64,000 bases of DNA from assembly GCA_011009095.1 (NCBI GenBank), contig VTPC01001059.1, positions 80,042 through 144,041 of the forward strand, in the 5' to 3' direction. This document shows positions 10,335-22,439 of this stretch, one piece after another; position 1 is the first letter of the stretch; every line of letters starts with the position of its first letter. The notes below the pieces were generated by a model that saw nothing but the letters and a program-made list of their open reading frames with translations, made no database searches and was not told where the DNA came from. The position numbers and the translations under genes were made by a program. Origin of the DNA: Ignelater luminosus (lineage: Eukaryota; Arthropoda; Insecta; Coleoptera; Elateridae).

Positions 10335-11293
10335 TTACGGAAAGCAAATATCTTCTAACCAATCAGTAAATTGTGCTGCGTCTGCAAATACCGTATATTT
10401 TGTTGCATCACAGGTAACGTTGTCTTTTAGCATAACAACTGATGCAACTCCTCTTAGTAACCATTTCCCATGTATTTCCATAGCAAATCCAACACCAACA
10501 TCTTTGTAACAAGGTGCTAGACTGTGTCGATTTCCTAAAAACAAAATTTTCATAAATCTGTGGCTGTACATTTTGAATATTTACCAGCACAAAAAGTCCT
10601 GGGTGAAGTTATTTCTGCAAAAGGATAGCCAGACTTATCACAAGTGATTTGGTCTGTTATTACTTGATCGATTTTTTTAGGTACAAAAAGAACATCGTTA
10701 ACAACATTTTCTACAGCTGGGACTCTGGTCCAAACAGGGAAAGTTCCTTTGTCGCCAACAATCTCATCCAAATCATCATATCCTTTCCATAAATGTAAAG
10801 GTTGAATGTGAGTTCCGAATGCTACAGGCTCTTTTAATTCAAAAATTGCAATATCTCCATCGCATGTCTCTTCTCGATAATCAGGATGTTCTATATATCT
10901 TTCAACACCTCGAACTACAGTTTTTAATGGCCAATTTCTAAGATTAACTTGTCCTAGAACTACTATCAAGTCTTCAATCGAAGAGATATTAACATTACGG
11001 GAATGCACACAATGAGCAGCTAAAAATATATTATGTGTATTTATATGGTACTTTCTGTATTCACAGTTAACATTTGTACAACACCTGTAACTACATGGCG
11101 ATTGCTCACTAATGTTCCTCTACATATGTATTTGTAATCGATATTTCGTAACTGATACATTAACGACGCCATCCATGGAAATTCTCCTTCTTCTATAGTA
11201 TCACCATCGACTATCTGGTTATGAATACTCATCGAAGAGCCACCACGTTGTACAGCAGATGATATAGATGAAGTTGGAATATTTGACGTTGTC
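10335..11293 (-). CDS. Serine protease homologue copy 2 (Ser lost)
   Basis: Three exons, 11293-11085, 11019-10585 and 10534-10335, join in frame into about 280 residues ending in LEDICFP. Introns 11020-11084 (65 nt) and 10535-10584 (50 nt) are GT-AG and both phase 1, the first splitting the Ala codon of TAAHC. His is present (AAHCVHS) and so is Asp (GDIAIFEL), but the active-site block is CYKDVGVG: the nucleophilic Ser is Val. The activation site reads HNQIVDGD with Gln where trypsin-like cleavage needs Arg/Lys, and the linker Cys of QCGGSS is Arg. Non-catalytic S1 homologues act in insects as cofactors in clotting, melanisation and immunity; whether this one does is inference. The signal-peptide exon upstream was not found, so the start is incomplete. 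An open frame across three exons suggests recent function or recent duplication. Confidence 0.75.
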
Positions 11294-11939
11294 CTGAAAC
11301 GAATTGAAACTCTTTGATATGTCGTTGCGCACGCATTAGTAATACTTTTTCCAGAATGGATTAAAAAATTGTTAAAAGTTATTATAGAATTATTATATAA
11401 TTTTAAACAAGCGCCACGTCTTCAGTAAGCCAAATTATATGACTGTATAAAGTTAGCATAAGAGACCTTTTCAGATATAAAGTGAAAGCCAAAACGACAA
11501 ACAATCTGTAACTAAAGTCATGCGATCTATGGCTAGACTGAATGAAAATGGAACAAAAAAACAAGAGCAAGATAGTTTGCTTTTCTTCTTCTCTACAGTT
11601 TTTTTTTTATATTCTGTTGCATACTATTACATACGAATTAGATTTGAAATCTTTATCTAGCTGTCATGGAAAAAACGGCCATACTTACCGCACCTGCTAG
11701 ATAAGGTAAACCAATGCAATATTTCCAAAAAAAAATGGAAAAATTCCTTTAAATTAGCAAGTTGCCTACAAGACAAAAGTTGGAAGCGCGCCGTTGTAGA
11801 CAAGTTTCTAACTTGAGGGAATTTTTTCTTTTTGTGAATATCGCAAGAATTGTTGTTGAAATAATATTTAGATTAAACGAAAACTTATTACACTAGACAA
11901 CTAAGTACTATTCATGAAATTATGATCTGTATTTTTAAT

Positions 11940-12848
11940 TTACGTCAAAGCATTTCTTATCCAATCCCCATATTGTGCTGTGTCTGCAAATACTGTTAAT
12001 TTTGTAGGATCACAGGTATCGTTTACGTTCATCAAAACCATGGATACAACTCCTCTTAGTGTCCATCTCCCATTTATTTTCATAGCAAGTCCATTACCAA
12101 TATCTCTGCGGCACGGATCTGGACGGGATGGATGTCCTAAAAACAAAATTTTTATAAATCTGCGGCTGTACGCTTTGTATATTTACCAGCACAAAAAGTC
12201 CTGGGTGAAGTTATTTGTGCAAGAAGATTATCAGACCGAGCACAAGTGATTGGGTCTACTATTTGTAGATCGATTTTTGTAACTTCTAAAACAATACCAT
12301 TTCCAGTTCTGACTCTGGTATAAACAGCAAGAGTTCCTCTGCCGTTAACAATCGCACTCAAATCATTATTTCCTTCCCATAAACATAAAGGCTGAATGTG
12401 AGGTCCGAATACTACAGGCTCTTTTAATGTTAAAATTGCAATATCTCCATGACCTGTCAGTCTTTGATAATCAGGATGCACTATATAACTTATAATATTT
12501 CGAAATACAGCTTTCTTTGCCCAATGTTTAAGACTAACTCGTCCTAGAACTACTATCAAGTCTTCAATCGGCTTGATACGAGTATGACCGAAATGCACAC
12601 AATGAGCAGCTAAAAGTATATTTTATGTATTTATATTTTCTGTATTCACAGTTAACCTTTATACAACACCTGTAATTACATGGCGATTGGTCACTAAACT
12701 TCCTCTACATAGGTATCTGTAATCGATATTTTGTAACTGATACATTAACGCCACCAACCATGGAAATTCTCCTGGTTGTATAGTATCACCTTGGTCTTGA
12801 ATAATCAGCGAAGAGCCACCACATTGTTGAGCAGTTAACGTTGTTGTC
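11940..12848 (-). CDS. Serine protease homologue copy 3 (Ser lost)
   Basis: Exons 12848-12670, 12609-12187 and 12136-11940 join in frame into about 265 residues ending DWIRNALT. Introns 12610-12669 (60 nt) and 12137-12186 (50 nt) are GT-AG, phase 1. The acceptor TTTCAG ends at 12849; the exon carrying the signal peptide was not identified. His is intact (ITAAHCVHF) and so is Asp (GHGDIAILTL). The active-site segment is CRRDIGNG, with Ser replaced by Ile. The start of the protease domain reads IIQDQGDTIQPGEFPW: the activation dipeptide and first residues of the mature chain are missing relative to copy 1 (QDRIVHGD). It would be a secreted S1-fold homologue without protease activity. Relatives are insect modular or clip-less S1 proteins. 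Confidence 0.75.
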
Positions 12849-13195
12849 CTGAAACTAATTTAAACCCCTTGATATGTCGTTGCATACATATTAGTTACAC
12901 TTCTTTCAAGACGTACTAAAAAATTTGTTAAAAATTATTATAGAATTATTATATAATTTTAAACAAGCGCCACGTTTTCAGTTAGCCAAATTCTATGACT
13001 GCATAAAGTTAGCATAAGAGACCTTTTCAGATATAAAGTGAAAGCCAAAAAGGCAAACAATCTGTAACTAAAGTCATGAGATTGTGGCTAGACAGCAATG
13101 AGAATGGAACAAAAAACAAGAGCAAGGTAGTTTGCTTTTGTTCTGCTCTACAGTTTTTTTTTAATTTTCTGTTGCATACTATTACATACGAATTA

Positions 13196-15497
13196 TCTTA
13201 CATTGCACGAGAGCGACAACAAGGTTGTTTTAACTGTAGGGCTTTGTGATGGGGTGCAACAAATTAGATAAGCCAGTTCTAGTAAAAAATAGGAAAGTGC
13301 CTGTAGCGTAACCGTCTGTTATTATTACAAAATCTGTTGAATACATGGATAGAATGGTTCAAATTGAGGGCAGCTTTAAGAAAATTTTTTTTAAATTCTT
13401 TTCTATATAGTTTCATAAGATTTTTATCTGTTATGATTTATGATCTAATTAAACATAACTACTATTTAAAAAGTAGAATAATATAAATTTGGGAAAAAAT
13501 GGGTTTTATGATGATGAAATGTTATTTTTAACAAAATCCACCTGTGCGGTTACAAAAGCGCAGTTGTTGTTGTTCAATTCGGCTATTATAACGTGCTATT
13601 CTTCAAATGGATTCTGCACTGGGCCATTCCAGTTACATATGTTACATTCAAACAACCTGCAGGATCTAAAGGTGAAAGTATAATACTACGGAAATGAATA
13701 ATCTGATATCAAGTGTAATTTAATCATTTCTACTTACTTCAACTAGTCTGACCGTTACGTAATATGTTACCGTGGAATGGCCCTGCAGAGTAAAAGAGAA
13801 AAGGCTCAAGTCCGGCCTAACCGGTAAAGTGTGCCGACAGCCAGATTTCTGATGCAGCCAAAATTTAAAACCAACACAATTGTTTAATAATTTTACATCG
13901 AATAAAGACAGCTCAAGTGAAAACATTTTTTGTTAAAGTATCAAATGTTGCACTCCAATATCTAAACGTGAGTTAATCGCCATTTTTAATTCAAAACTGG
14001 ACAACTCAAGAAGTGGCAATAATTGACATTTTAATTCATAGGATAAGGTTTCTAATCACAATTCCATTTAGAAAATTAGAAATATGAGATTCCAGAAATT
14101 ATATGTATGTACAGAATTAAATGCAGCCCTCATGTCCTAGAACTCAATGTGTGAGTCACTTTAAAGTGACATTTAGAAAGCTATGTAGTTAGTTTTTTAT
14201 AAACAGTGTGGCCACCATCGGATTAGAAAAATGGCTTTTCAGAATTATTGGAATGTACTAGCATAGAAAGTGGATAGATATTTCTATATTCCCACTGCCT
14301 GTAATAATTACCTTCCCAAAGTCCGATAGTGTTGGGATGGTTATTGAGATGGACATGACCAGTAAAACCAGTGGCGATCTTTGTATATTTTCTGTTCATT
14401 ATGAGTTTGAAAGTCTGCAGATCTAAGGGTAGGCTCTTTTATCAGGAGTCTAGCTTGCCGGTAGTAGGTTATGTTGGCTCATTCTACTTGGAATCTCTAC
14501 AGAATCTGTTAGTTTAAGTCAATGAGATGTCCGATTTAAGCAACAGATCAATAGCACCTCTCCTAGTCAGCAATATGAAAGCCAACCAGTTTCTGTGGTG
14601 CAACATGACATACTAGAATCAGATGTGATGTGGTAAACAAGCAGTCAGACTTTAATTCCAGAGATTGCACGTGAGACTAAAACGGCATTTTTCAAGTTCG
14701 TTATTTCTGTTATATGAGAAGCCGAGAGATTCTTTAAGCACTTGTCAGTGAGATAACTACCATAGGAGCTAGAATCAGCGCCAGGTCCTAAGATCACTAA
14801 GAATCAGTGTCCGAGAAGCTGAAATAACCCAAAGGATCAGAAGAATTTAAAATCTAACAAGGTTTAAAAACGTAGAGAATCTAAAAGTCTACAAAGTCTG
14901 CACTTTTGCAGAAACACAAACTTTTGCTAAACAAAGGTCTTCTAAGACTCGAAAACTCTGCAAACTTCTAAATAACCCCGGCTTTTAGAATACGTAAAAG
15001 AAAATTGAAGTCGACAAGCACCCAGTAAAAATTAGGAAATCTACAAAAACATTAGAGTTTGCAAGAAGAGATTCACTGCTTACAATGCAAAATCAAAAGA
15101 TTACCAGCGAATTAACTCACAGTAAAGTATCAAGACGGGAAGTAAGAGTTATTGGACCACAGATTTTATTGAGTTTTCAAAATTAGAAATAATCAGTAAG
15201 TAGAATGGTTGCACGTTTTCAGGTTTATGCGACTAGGTTCCTTTGATCTGGAAAATATTACCTGATTAATTTATCTTAGCGGGACTTCCTAGCAGCTATA
15301 TAAAATATTCTTCATCTCGGTATTCCAGGCAATGGTAAAACTGTCTTTTCGATGTTAAATGCTCGACGTTTTGACAAATCAGAGAGTTCTAATTTTCAAT
15401 ATTTAGACCATTATGGATCGCGTGGGAGAGTGACCGTGTTGTTTTAGAATGACATATGCATCTTTCTCTCTAAACAATAGTTTAGTTTTGTTTAGTT
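13196..15497. other. Intergenic, nothing coding recognised
   Basis: No known domain could be recognised. Around 13605-13645 and 13755-13795 there is an imperfect inverted repeat built on GGGCCATTCCA and TGGAATGGCCC, possibly a decayed small transposon. The remainder is AT-rich with many stops on both strands. Confidence 0.4.
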
Positions 15498-17027
15498 CAG
15501 GGAAATTAGCCCAAATTTTCGTGCATGACGGAAATAATTTATAAAGTTTTGCTACTTTGGCTAAATACTCGTTGGGAGTCTAGTAAACGGAAAACAAAAA
15601 GTTCCCCCTCCTGAGGTGGTAGTTTGCCCTTTTACCCTAACATATACAATTTTTTTTCTAGTTTTCTCAATTTTCCCCATTTTTAAGCAAAGCCACTGGT
15701 TTTCCAAGGACAATCATTGTTGTAAAAGATATTTTACGTTCCATTCTGCACAGAAAGGGCACTATGCAGATTTTGGCTACGAGCTACCCGTTTCGGAAAG
15801 CAGCCGTTGGAAAAGAATAACACATAAGAATACGTGATTTTGAGACACAGAGCACTATGAATGTGCGAATAAAATAGAGTGTGAGAATTAATCACTTTAA
15901 AAAATATCAATACGATAATATTGAATAAAACATTGAATTAAAGCAGGTAAGTAGCTAATTAAAAATTATTATACAAAAACAGGAGAGCACATTTACATAA
16001 ATTACAATTATGGATCGCCTGCATAAAACACGTCTGAGGTGTCAATTGGCAGTGTGTTGCTGTAGCTTTACCCTGGACAGTTTTTGCGCATTACTGAACA
16101 ATGCAAATTCAGCCTCACACACTTGCACTTTTTTCCGCAGTCTCTGTGACATCCACATGAGATCAGAATAAATATTCTTTCTGCTGCTGGTGCTTCAGTT
16201 GAGTAAATTGGGACAAGAGATGGAAGAAATGTAGCTTCCTTCTATTACTAGACCATTGGGTTCAAGAGTGAGGAAAAATATCAGCATTGCTAGCCTGACC
16301 TACCAGATCATTAAGACATTGAAATCGAACATCATTTAAATTTGTGGTGCCTGTTATTCCTGTTTTTTCTTTAGATTAGGTAGCTACAATGAATCTTTGT
16401 CCACCTTGCACAGTAGACTCACTTATCGATGTGAGATTGTTAACAACTGATTAACTGGCAGTTTTCTTTTTCCAAAAATACCTAAAGTGGTGTCACCACC
16501 ACTTATTTCATGAAGCAATAGAATTGACTCCCTGCATCTGGCTAGAATTCCCCACCCATTGTTTGACGCCTTCCCCTCATAATAGCCCAACCCTTTACAA
16601 AACCTTTTCTTCACACTACATTATCAGCCTTTTTCACTTTATTTTGGCTACATTTATACACATAACACACATGGACGCAGAATAGAAAACAAGTTAAAAT
16701 TACTAAGTTGACATAAGTTACTATTTTCCAATGGCTGCTACTCAAAATGAGTAGCTCGTAGCCAAAACCTGCATGGGACCTTTTTTATGCAGAATTTAAC
16801 CTAGAATATTTTTTGTAATAATGATTGTTCTTGAAGAACTAGTGATTTTGCTTCAAAATGGGGAAAAATAAAAAAATAGAAAAAAAGTTGTTTCTGGGGA
16901 GGTAAGGGGGAAGCTACCACCCCCGGGAAAGAAACTTTTTGTTTTCCATTAACTAAACCCACAACGAGTATTTACGAAAAGTAGCAAAACTTTATAAATT
17001 ATTTCCGTCAATTTCCCTAATTTCCTG
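15498..17027 (-). mobile_element. Unclassified DNA transposon with 330-bp inverted repeats
   Basis: The left arm (15498 to about 15835) returns as reverse complement at about 16700-17027, with scattered differences and small indels; shared anchors include GACGGAAATAATTTATAAAG and TTTTGGCTACGAGCTAC. The ends are CAGGGAAATTAG on the left and CAGGAAATTAG on the right in inverted reading. TTAGTT flanks both sides (15492-15497 and 17028-17033), a 6-bp target duplication. Between the arms lie minus-strand remnants of a protein with a HEISGGDTT-type motif. Long arms, a CAGG end and a 6-bp duplication do not match the common insect superfamilies clearly, so it is left unclassified. Confidence 0.75.
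16000..16620 (-). pseudogene. PIN/XPG-like TE-associated protein, fragment
   Basis: An open part at 16423-16614 reads LLLHEISGGDTTLGIFGKRK, resembling the HA(F/I)(T/S)GCDTTSA..GKGK motif of TE-linked proteins that carry a PIN/XPG-like nuclease fold upstream. Further along the minus strand, broken pieces (TLEPNGLVIEGSY, then STSSRKNI) resemble the C-terminal part of that family, which usually ends in a Cys-rich tail. The Cys of GCDTTS is Gly here, and several stops and frameshifts are present. It lies between the two long inverted repeats of the 15498-17027 element and is probably its own gene. A second fragment of the same family is at 58325-58900. The fold assignment rests on memory of the family and is tentative. 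Confidence 0.45.
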
Positions 17028-17033
17028 TTAGTT

Positions 17034-17422
17034 CTTATTAGAATAAGAATAACCGTTCCTTTGAAATATTCTAAGCTACAATCAGGTTCTATTCCCTTAC
17101 TATTTCCAAGTTATCCATCATGTTTATCAAAAAACTATCTTAAGCAGAACAAGTAGATGATAAATGTAGTGAAAGAAACGAGAACATCTGGCTAAAGTGG
17201 TTGAGCAAAATAGACAAGAATATTTGGCTTATCAAAGATCTGTTACTTTTCAAAATAATGAGAAGTTTGTGAAAGTTTTTACTTAATTCGTGAAAAGTCC
17301 CAAGAAATTGATAAAGAATTTTTAAATAGTTTATGCATAAACGTGATAAACATTTTACAATGCATTTTAAAAAGTGTGTTGAATTGGGTTAACTTCATCT
17401 TCGTATAAAGAGAAACGAGGAT

Positions 17423-17465
<43 letters not shown>

Positions 17466-18257
17466 AAGTAAGATCAATTAAAAATTGTTAAATAAGCGTT
17501 TAATAATCTTGTCTCTAAAAACAATGCGGAGGGACATCAAAGTAATACATAAAAAGTAACAACTTAAAAATATCAAATGTTACTCAATCACAGCCAACCT
17601 CTAATCAACATTTTGGATCATGTGGTGTTAAATAACTAGTATATTTTGATAGAAGTGCGCTGTCATGCAATATTTCAGGCGTGAAGCCGAAATTTGAAGC
17701 ACGAGTAACAGGCCGAGTGCTACAAAAAAAGGCCGAGAACCTGAAAAGAAACAGCCCACGTATATCGAACAAAATTTCTTGTAACTGTTAACACAAAATA
17801 AAAAAGAAATTAATTTACTGTAAATCTTGAGGTTAACTTTTACTGATGTCAAGTTGGGTACATAAATGGAAAAACATATATCTAGTTATATATTACTTTT
17901 TTGTCTATGTACTTCACAAAACGATTATACAAACATATTTTGCGGAGTATAGTTTGATGAAAAATGTAGGTACTCGTACTGTGTAATATACAATATTCCC
18001 TATGCAACGCTTATCAAATCAACAGTCGCCTTACGAACAAAAACCGTCTGGCCTCCTCTTTTTGATAGTAACGATAAGACACCGCAATGAACTTCGTGAA
18101 GGTGAATTGCAGACTTGAACTTAAAAAGGGGTTTCAAAGTGTTTCATAGCATCATAGTGGTATCGAGATAAGAAACGAACAACCTACAATGTGAATTCCA
18201 AGAAAAGGGAAGACTCGACCTAATAAAGCAAATAAAAACTGGTAAACATTTATCTAA
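17034..18257. other. Intergenic with a GA microsatellite
   Basis: No coding similarity was seen. The stretch contains a pure GA run (17427-17463) and otherwise AT-rich sequence up to the LINE tail at 18258. Confidence 0.4.
17427..17463. repeat. (GA)n microsatellite
   Basis: An uninterrupted GA dinucleotide run of 37 bases (18 units). Confidence 0.98.
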
Positions 18258-18682
18258 CACTAGCTGACCCGACGAACTTCGTTCCGCCTAACAGTCCTGC
18301 ATGATATTTCAAGCGATACATACACAAAAATTCATTCAAGTCGAGATACCGACTGCAGCGCCATCTGCCGAGTTTCGCAACATGGCGAATTGTTGTTCTC
18401 CTGCCACGAATCCCAGCTAAGACATTCGACAGACCGAGACCAACATGGCGATCGCACGCCAAATACCCTCTGACGGCGGACGTAGGTACTACTCGCCGTA
18501 ACATCGGCAATATTTAAATAAACAATTTAAATTGGACCAAATTGAAAAACCGGGTCAAATTGCGAATCTAAACCATTCTCGAATCAACTTGAACAAACAA
18601 AAAATTTCAACAAGATCGGTCCAACCGTTTAGGAGGAGTTCAGTGACATACACACGTACAGAAGAATTATATATATAAAGAT
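18258..18682 (+). mobile_element. 3' tail of a LINE (or a SINE sharing it)
   Basis: The block starts ACTAGCTGACCCGACGAACT and ends ATCGGTCCAACCGTTTAGG, a GTGACATACACACG stretch and an ATATATAAAG tail. Sequence of this kind (GACCCGRCGAACTTCGTT ... ATCGGTCCAGCCGTTTAGGAG) is widespread in arthropod genomes as the 3' end of non-LTR retrotransposons and of SINEs using their machinery. Its GC content is well above the flanks. No reverse transcriptase remains, so it is a 5'-truncated copy. The clade cannot be fixed from this fragment. Confidence 0.6.
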
Positions 18683-20598
18683 GTGATCAATTCTGTTTTA
18701 TGATTAGACAAACATATAAAAAAATATTTAGAAAATAGTATATTATAAATACCGGCTATTATACTACTTTTTTTCTATTAATATGTATAAGATCAAATGT
18801 CAAACATAATAAATAAATAAATAAGCAACTTTAGGTTTAATATTTTATTGGGAAATCCGTATAAGGGTGTATTATCTAATAATTTGAATTGCTCTTTACA
18901 CTAAGAAACTGGAAAGCCTATAAAAAGTATAGATTTTGGTTTTCTTTCAGCAATTGCGATACAAAACAATTCCCAAAATATTATAACTACCTCATAAAAG
19001 AAAAATAAACAACAATGTAAGCTTCTTTAGCAGTATAAATAATAAAAAAACAAAAACACAAAAATGTATTAAATAACAACTTTCAAACCCGCCTGTATAT
19101 AAAATTAATCCATTAAAAATACAAAGTTGTACTAACACCACATGCCATTTATACATGAACACAATAAGAAGTTATTTTGATGTATCCCTACACGTCCTTT
19201 TAAAATGTAGAAAATTGAATGTCTGTCAAATCATAAAAATTTTAGAATGCAACGTTTTGAATAATTAATATGAATGTATATAAGTAAATTAACTTGTAAA
19301 TATAATGTAACAACGATAACAAAGGATTTTACATAACAGGTAAAAAATGGTTAAAGAAATCCAGAAATCACATCGTTAGTATTTTCAGAATATTTAAATA
19401 AATTCGGACAGAGATTTGTGAGAAATACTTACGAAACAACACCAACTATTATAATAAAGCAGAAGGTTTTCATTTTATTAAATTAGTTTATCATTTCTAT
19501 CTCTTATAAACAGAAAAATATTATTGAACACCTTATTTTACTAGTTTTAATAAATCAGATTAAAACTGCGTATATTTCAAACACCAATAAGAAAGTTAGT
19601 GCGTTAGTTTAAATTGGTAATGATTTTATATAGTGAACTAAACTGCACAAACTACCATAATAAACTAATAATAAGTGAAGACCTTAAAGCACCATTTATT
19701 AATGACCTTGTCTACCGTATTTTCCATCCAATGGTAGGCAGCAACAGTAATGTAAGGCCCCTTGTTATAAAAAGGTTAAACCGAATGTTGAAGTCCTTGT
19801 AAATTTAATCTCTTTTGTTTCTATAAATTCTGCAAGAAAAACGTAAATTCCACCACTACTAATTATATTGTATGCAAATACCGTCTTCTTTTCAAAAACA
19901 TTACACGGAATGTCTCGACAGACACATGTTAATAGTTTCTATCTTGCTACTTGTATTAAATTACGACAGACGAAAGATCAAGTTTGTAATTGCAGTGTAA
20001 TTTGTAGGAATCAAAACCGTATCGTTGCATCTGCAGACAAACTAATTTTTCCCATTTAAAATCTCAAAATATGCGTGACCTTCTCTGATAGCATTGTCTG
20101 TGAATATAAACGGTTTTAATACTTTCTTTTGACAAGAAATCTTTCTTCAAGTGAATATATTATCTTGTCAATAAATATTTAAAAAATTAAAAATCCAGTA
20201 ATTATCAATTATTTTACATTTCAGTAAATTTAATCAAACCGTTTTTTGATTAATCGCTGGTATTTCCTAACCGCTCACTGCAGGAATTTCCACTAACCGT
20301 AGACTGTAAAAAGCAAAAATAGCAATGATATCTCAATTGATGGCAAAACCCAAGTAAAACCAGTAACTAGTAGCAATACTACAATGTAAATCAGTACTGG
20401 TTGTTTTATAATATAATGTTGAGTTTGAATGTTTTTAAAAGGTGAATGTCAAAATTAAAAATTTAAATTCTTTAAGATTTAAGAAATAAATTTACCTTTA
20501 AAATTGTAGGATTTCTTTTCTAATTCCGGATTTATTTGCTGTAAGATGTAAGAACAAACACAACTGGTACCAATGAGCTATCAATAATTTGCACTTTT
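18683..20598. other. Intergenic, nothing recognised
   Basis: AT-rich sequence of about 1.9 kb without recognisable genes. Short open stretches at 19614-19802 and 19868-20059 have no motif and are not called. Confidence 0.4.
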
Positions 20599-20733
20599 TA
20601 TACTGGGGGTCCCAACGGTTATTTGAAGGAATATTAAAAACTGTTACGAAGAAATGTTATACAGAACGATTGTCTGTACTTTCTAAAATTATTCTCTCGT
20701 TCCCCAGATTTCTTAAATGGAACTCCCTGTATA
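20599..20733. repeat. Short MITE, copy a (TA-ended)
   Basis: A 135-bp unit with imperfect inverted ends, TATACTGGGGGTCCC at the left and GGAACTCCCTGTATA at the right. Its body, including GATTGTCTGTACTTTCTAAA, is found again in the opposite orientation at 21646-21787. TA-bounded ends of the form TATAC-GGG-GTCC are typical of Tc1/mariner-derived MITEs in insects. Confidence 0.6.
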
Positions 20734-21645
20734 TTAACACCTTCTTATTCCACATGCATTGTTGATTGCAACTAGATTGTATTATGCGAGTCTACACTTA
20801 ACAGTCTCGGTATTATTCACTTATTTCTTGTGAAATGCTATCACTTTTCAATCGGCCCTCGTATATTTAACAAGGTTTGTAAATTTACAACTTTAAAAGC
20901 TTTTGTCTTTAGAAAAGTTACTTTAGCTATAAACCTTTCTTCGAGAGAGGAAAAATCTAATCTTTCTTGTATTTTTTATGAAACAACTATAGTGTTTTTT
21001 TTACTTCTTAGTGATTGCTGGTCATAGCAGTATAGCTGTGCAAAGTCTACATAAATGATTTGTTATAAAATGTTCATCATACTTCTCAATTAGCCCTGAT
21101 ATAGTTAAAGAAGTTTTTGTTTTTGTAACTTTTAGAATATTGAATTAAGTGTTTGGCAGAATTATAAATGCTTACCGAGATTTCAACCATTTGCCTTATT
21201 TATATAAGATGTAATTTACTCTATTTTGTAAATGAAACAAACTCTTACCTCTTATTTTTATATCCAAAACATTCTACCTACAACGAATGATTTTTTTGCT
21301 GACAACTGTGTAATTCTAGTTAAGCATGCACCGTATTTTTTGTGATTAGTGAATATAATAATATTATGTTTTGCGTTCCTCGATCACCCGGTACAAAAGA
21401 AATGATACAGTTAAAATTTTAATAACCACTTACAAGGATTAGAAATTGATGTTTATCCCTATAAGATTTTTAAGCCAAATATTTATCAATTATATCAAGA
21501 AAGCTGGTTACATTTGCCAATGATTTTCAAGAAACAATTGAGTAAGGTTGGTTTAGGATTTACAAAACTACATCGTTATAATCAGCATTGATCGGAAAAT
21601 AAGAAAACAACGAAATTTGAAAACATGGGCAATATCTGTCACGCT
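20734..21645. other. Spacer between two related MITEs
   Basis: No coding signal was recognised. A short open stretch at 20830-21027 lacks any known motif. Confidence 0.35.
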
Positions 21646-21787
21646 TGTATGGAACATTCTGTGAGCTCAGGATAATTTTAGAAAGTACAGACAATCATCC
21701 TGTACAACATGTCTTTGTAACGTTTTTAATGCTCCTTCAAATAACGACGTTATCTTCCGAGAACAGACCGTTAGGACACCTTGTATA
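21646..21787. repeat. Short MITE, copy b (opposite orientation)
   Basis: Read on the minus strand it begins TATACAAGGTGTCCTAACGG and contains CGTTATTTGAAGGAGCATTA and GATTGTCTGTACTTTCTAAA, parallel to copy a. It has about 20 extra bases near the start relative to copy a. The other end is degenerate (GAATGTTCCATAC). Confidence 0.55.
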
Positions 21788-22439
21788 CTTCCTATCATTG
21801 CTTGGTTGCTTTGACTCCTTAGGCTATGGTTACAGTGTAAGCGCATTCACGAGAATGTCAGTTCGCGCGCATTCGAGCAAATTCGCGCTTTAAGAACGTG
21901 GTTACAGTAGCAGATACTTTGCACGAAAATAAGTTTATGCCAGAAGGAAAAGTAGAATTGGTATTGCATGGGAACGATTGGAACTTAAATGCTCACAGAG
22001 TGCTTAAATAAAAGAGTAGAGAGTGTTAAATTTTGATTACATTGAACCTATCATAAAAAAGTAGATTAAGAACGTGTATTCCGCTTTATATCTAGCTCTT
22101 CTAGTTTCTGAGTTACCCTGCATTTGGGCCACCCTGTACATATTTGGAATGTTTGTTAGGTTAAAAAATTTAAATTGTCTTAATAAAATTCATCTTAATA
22201 TAATGTTTTGTACTAGGTGATTATTAGTTTATGCATCATATATGTCATTTTAATTTTTCGAATATGCTGTGCTCGCGAAGAGAGTCGAGAACATGCCAAA
22301 ACAGTATTTAAGTCGCTGAGTCTAACGGGATGTACAGTATATGAAATTTTTGCCCAAAATAATAACCTTGGCGCTCGTTGGCTGCTGATGTTCTACAGGG
22401 TAGATTAGGGGCCCTTCAACCCAACCCTGGAGACATGAA
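21788..22439. other. Intergenic, one possible MITE end
   Basis: No gene was recognised. A sequence ending GGGCCACCCTGTACA near 22122-22139 looks like one end of another TA-type MITE, but no partner was found. GGTTACAGT occurs twice (about 21828 and 21900) around a GC-richer patch. Confidence 0.35.

Larger units (their letters stand above)
8757..13195 (-). repeat. Tandem triplication of a serine-protease-like gene
   Basis: Three direct copies start at about 8757, 10259 and 11871, each with GATTAAACGAAAAC followed by TTACACTAGACAA. Units one and two are about 1.5 and 1.6 kb; the third matches until about 13195. The copies share the 3' flank, the exons, both small introns and an upstream block (for example GTTGCATACTATTACATA at about 10016, 11617 and 13170). 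Unequal crossing-over within a protease gene family is the simplest origin. Confidence 0.9.

Noticed and set aside
18250..18510. Minus-strand 86-codon open stretch
   Set aside because: It lies within the LINE 3' tail, whose known direction is plus; no domain recognised.
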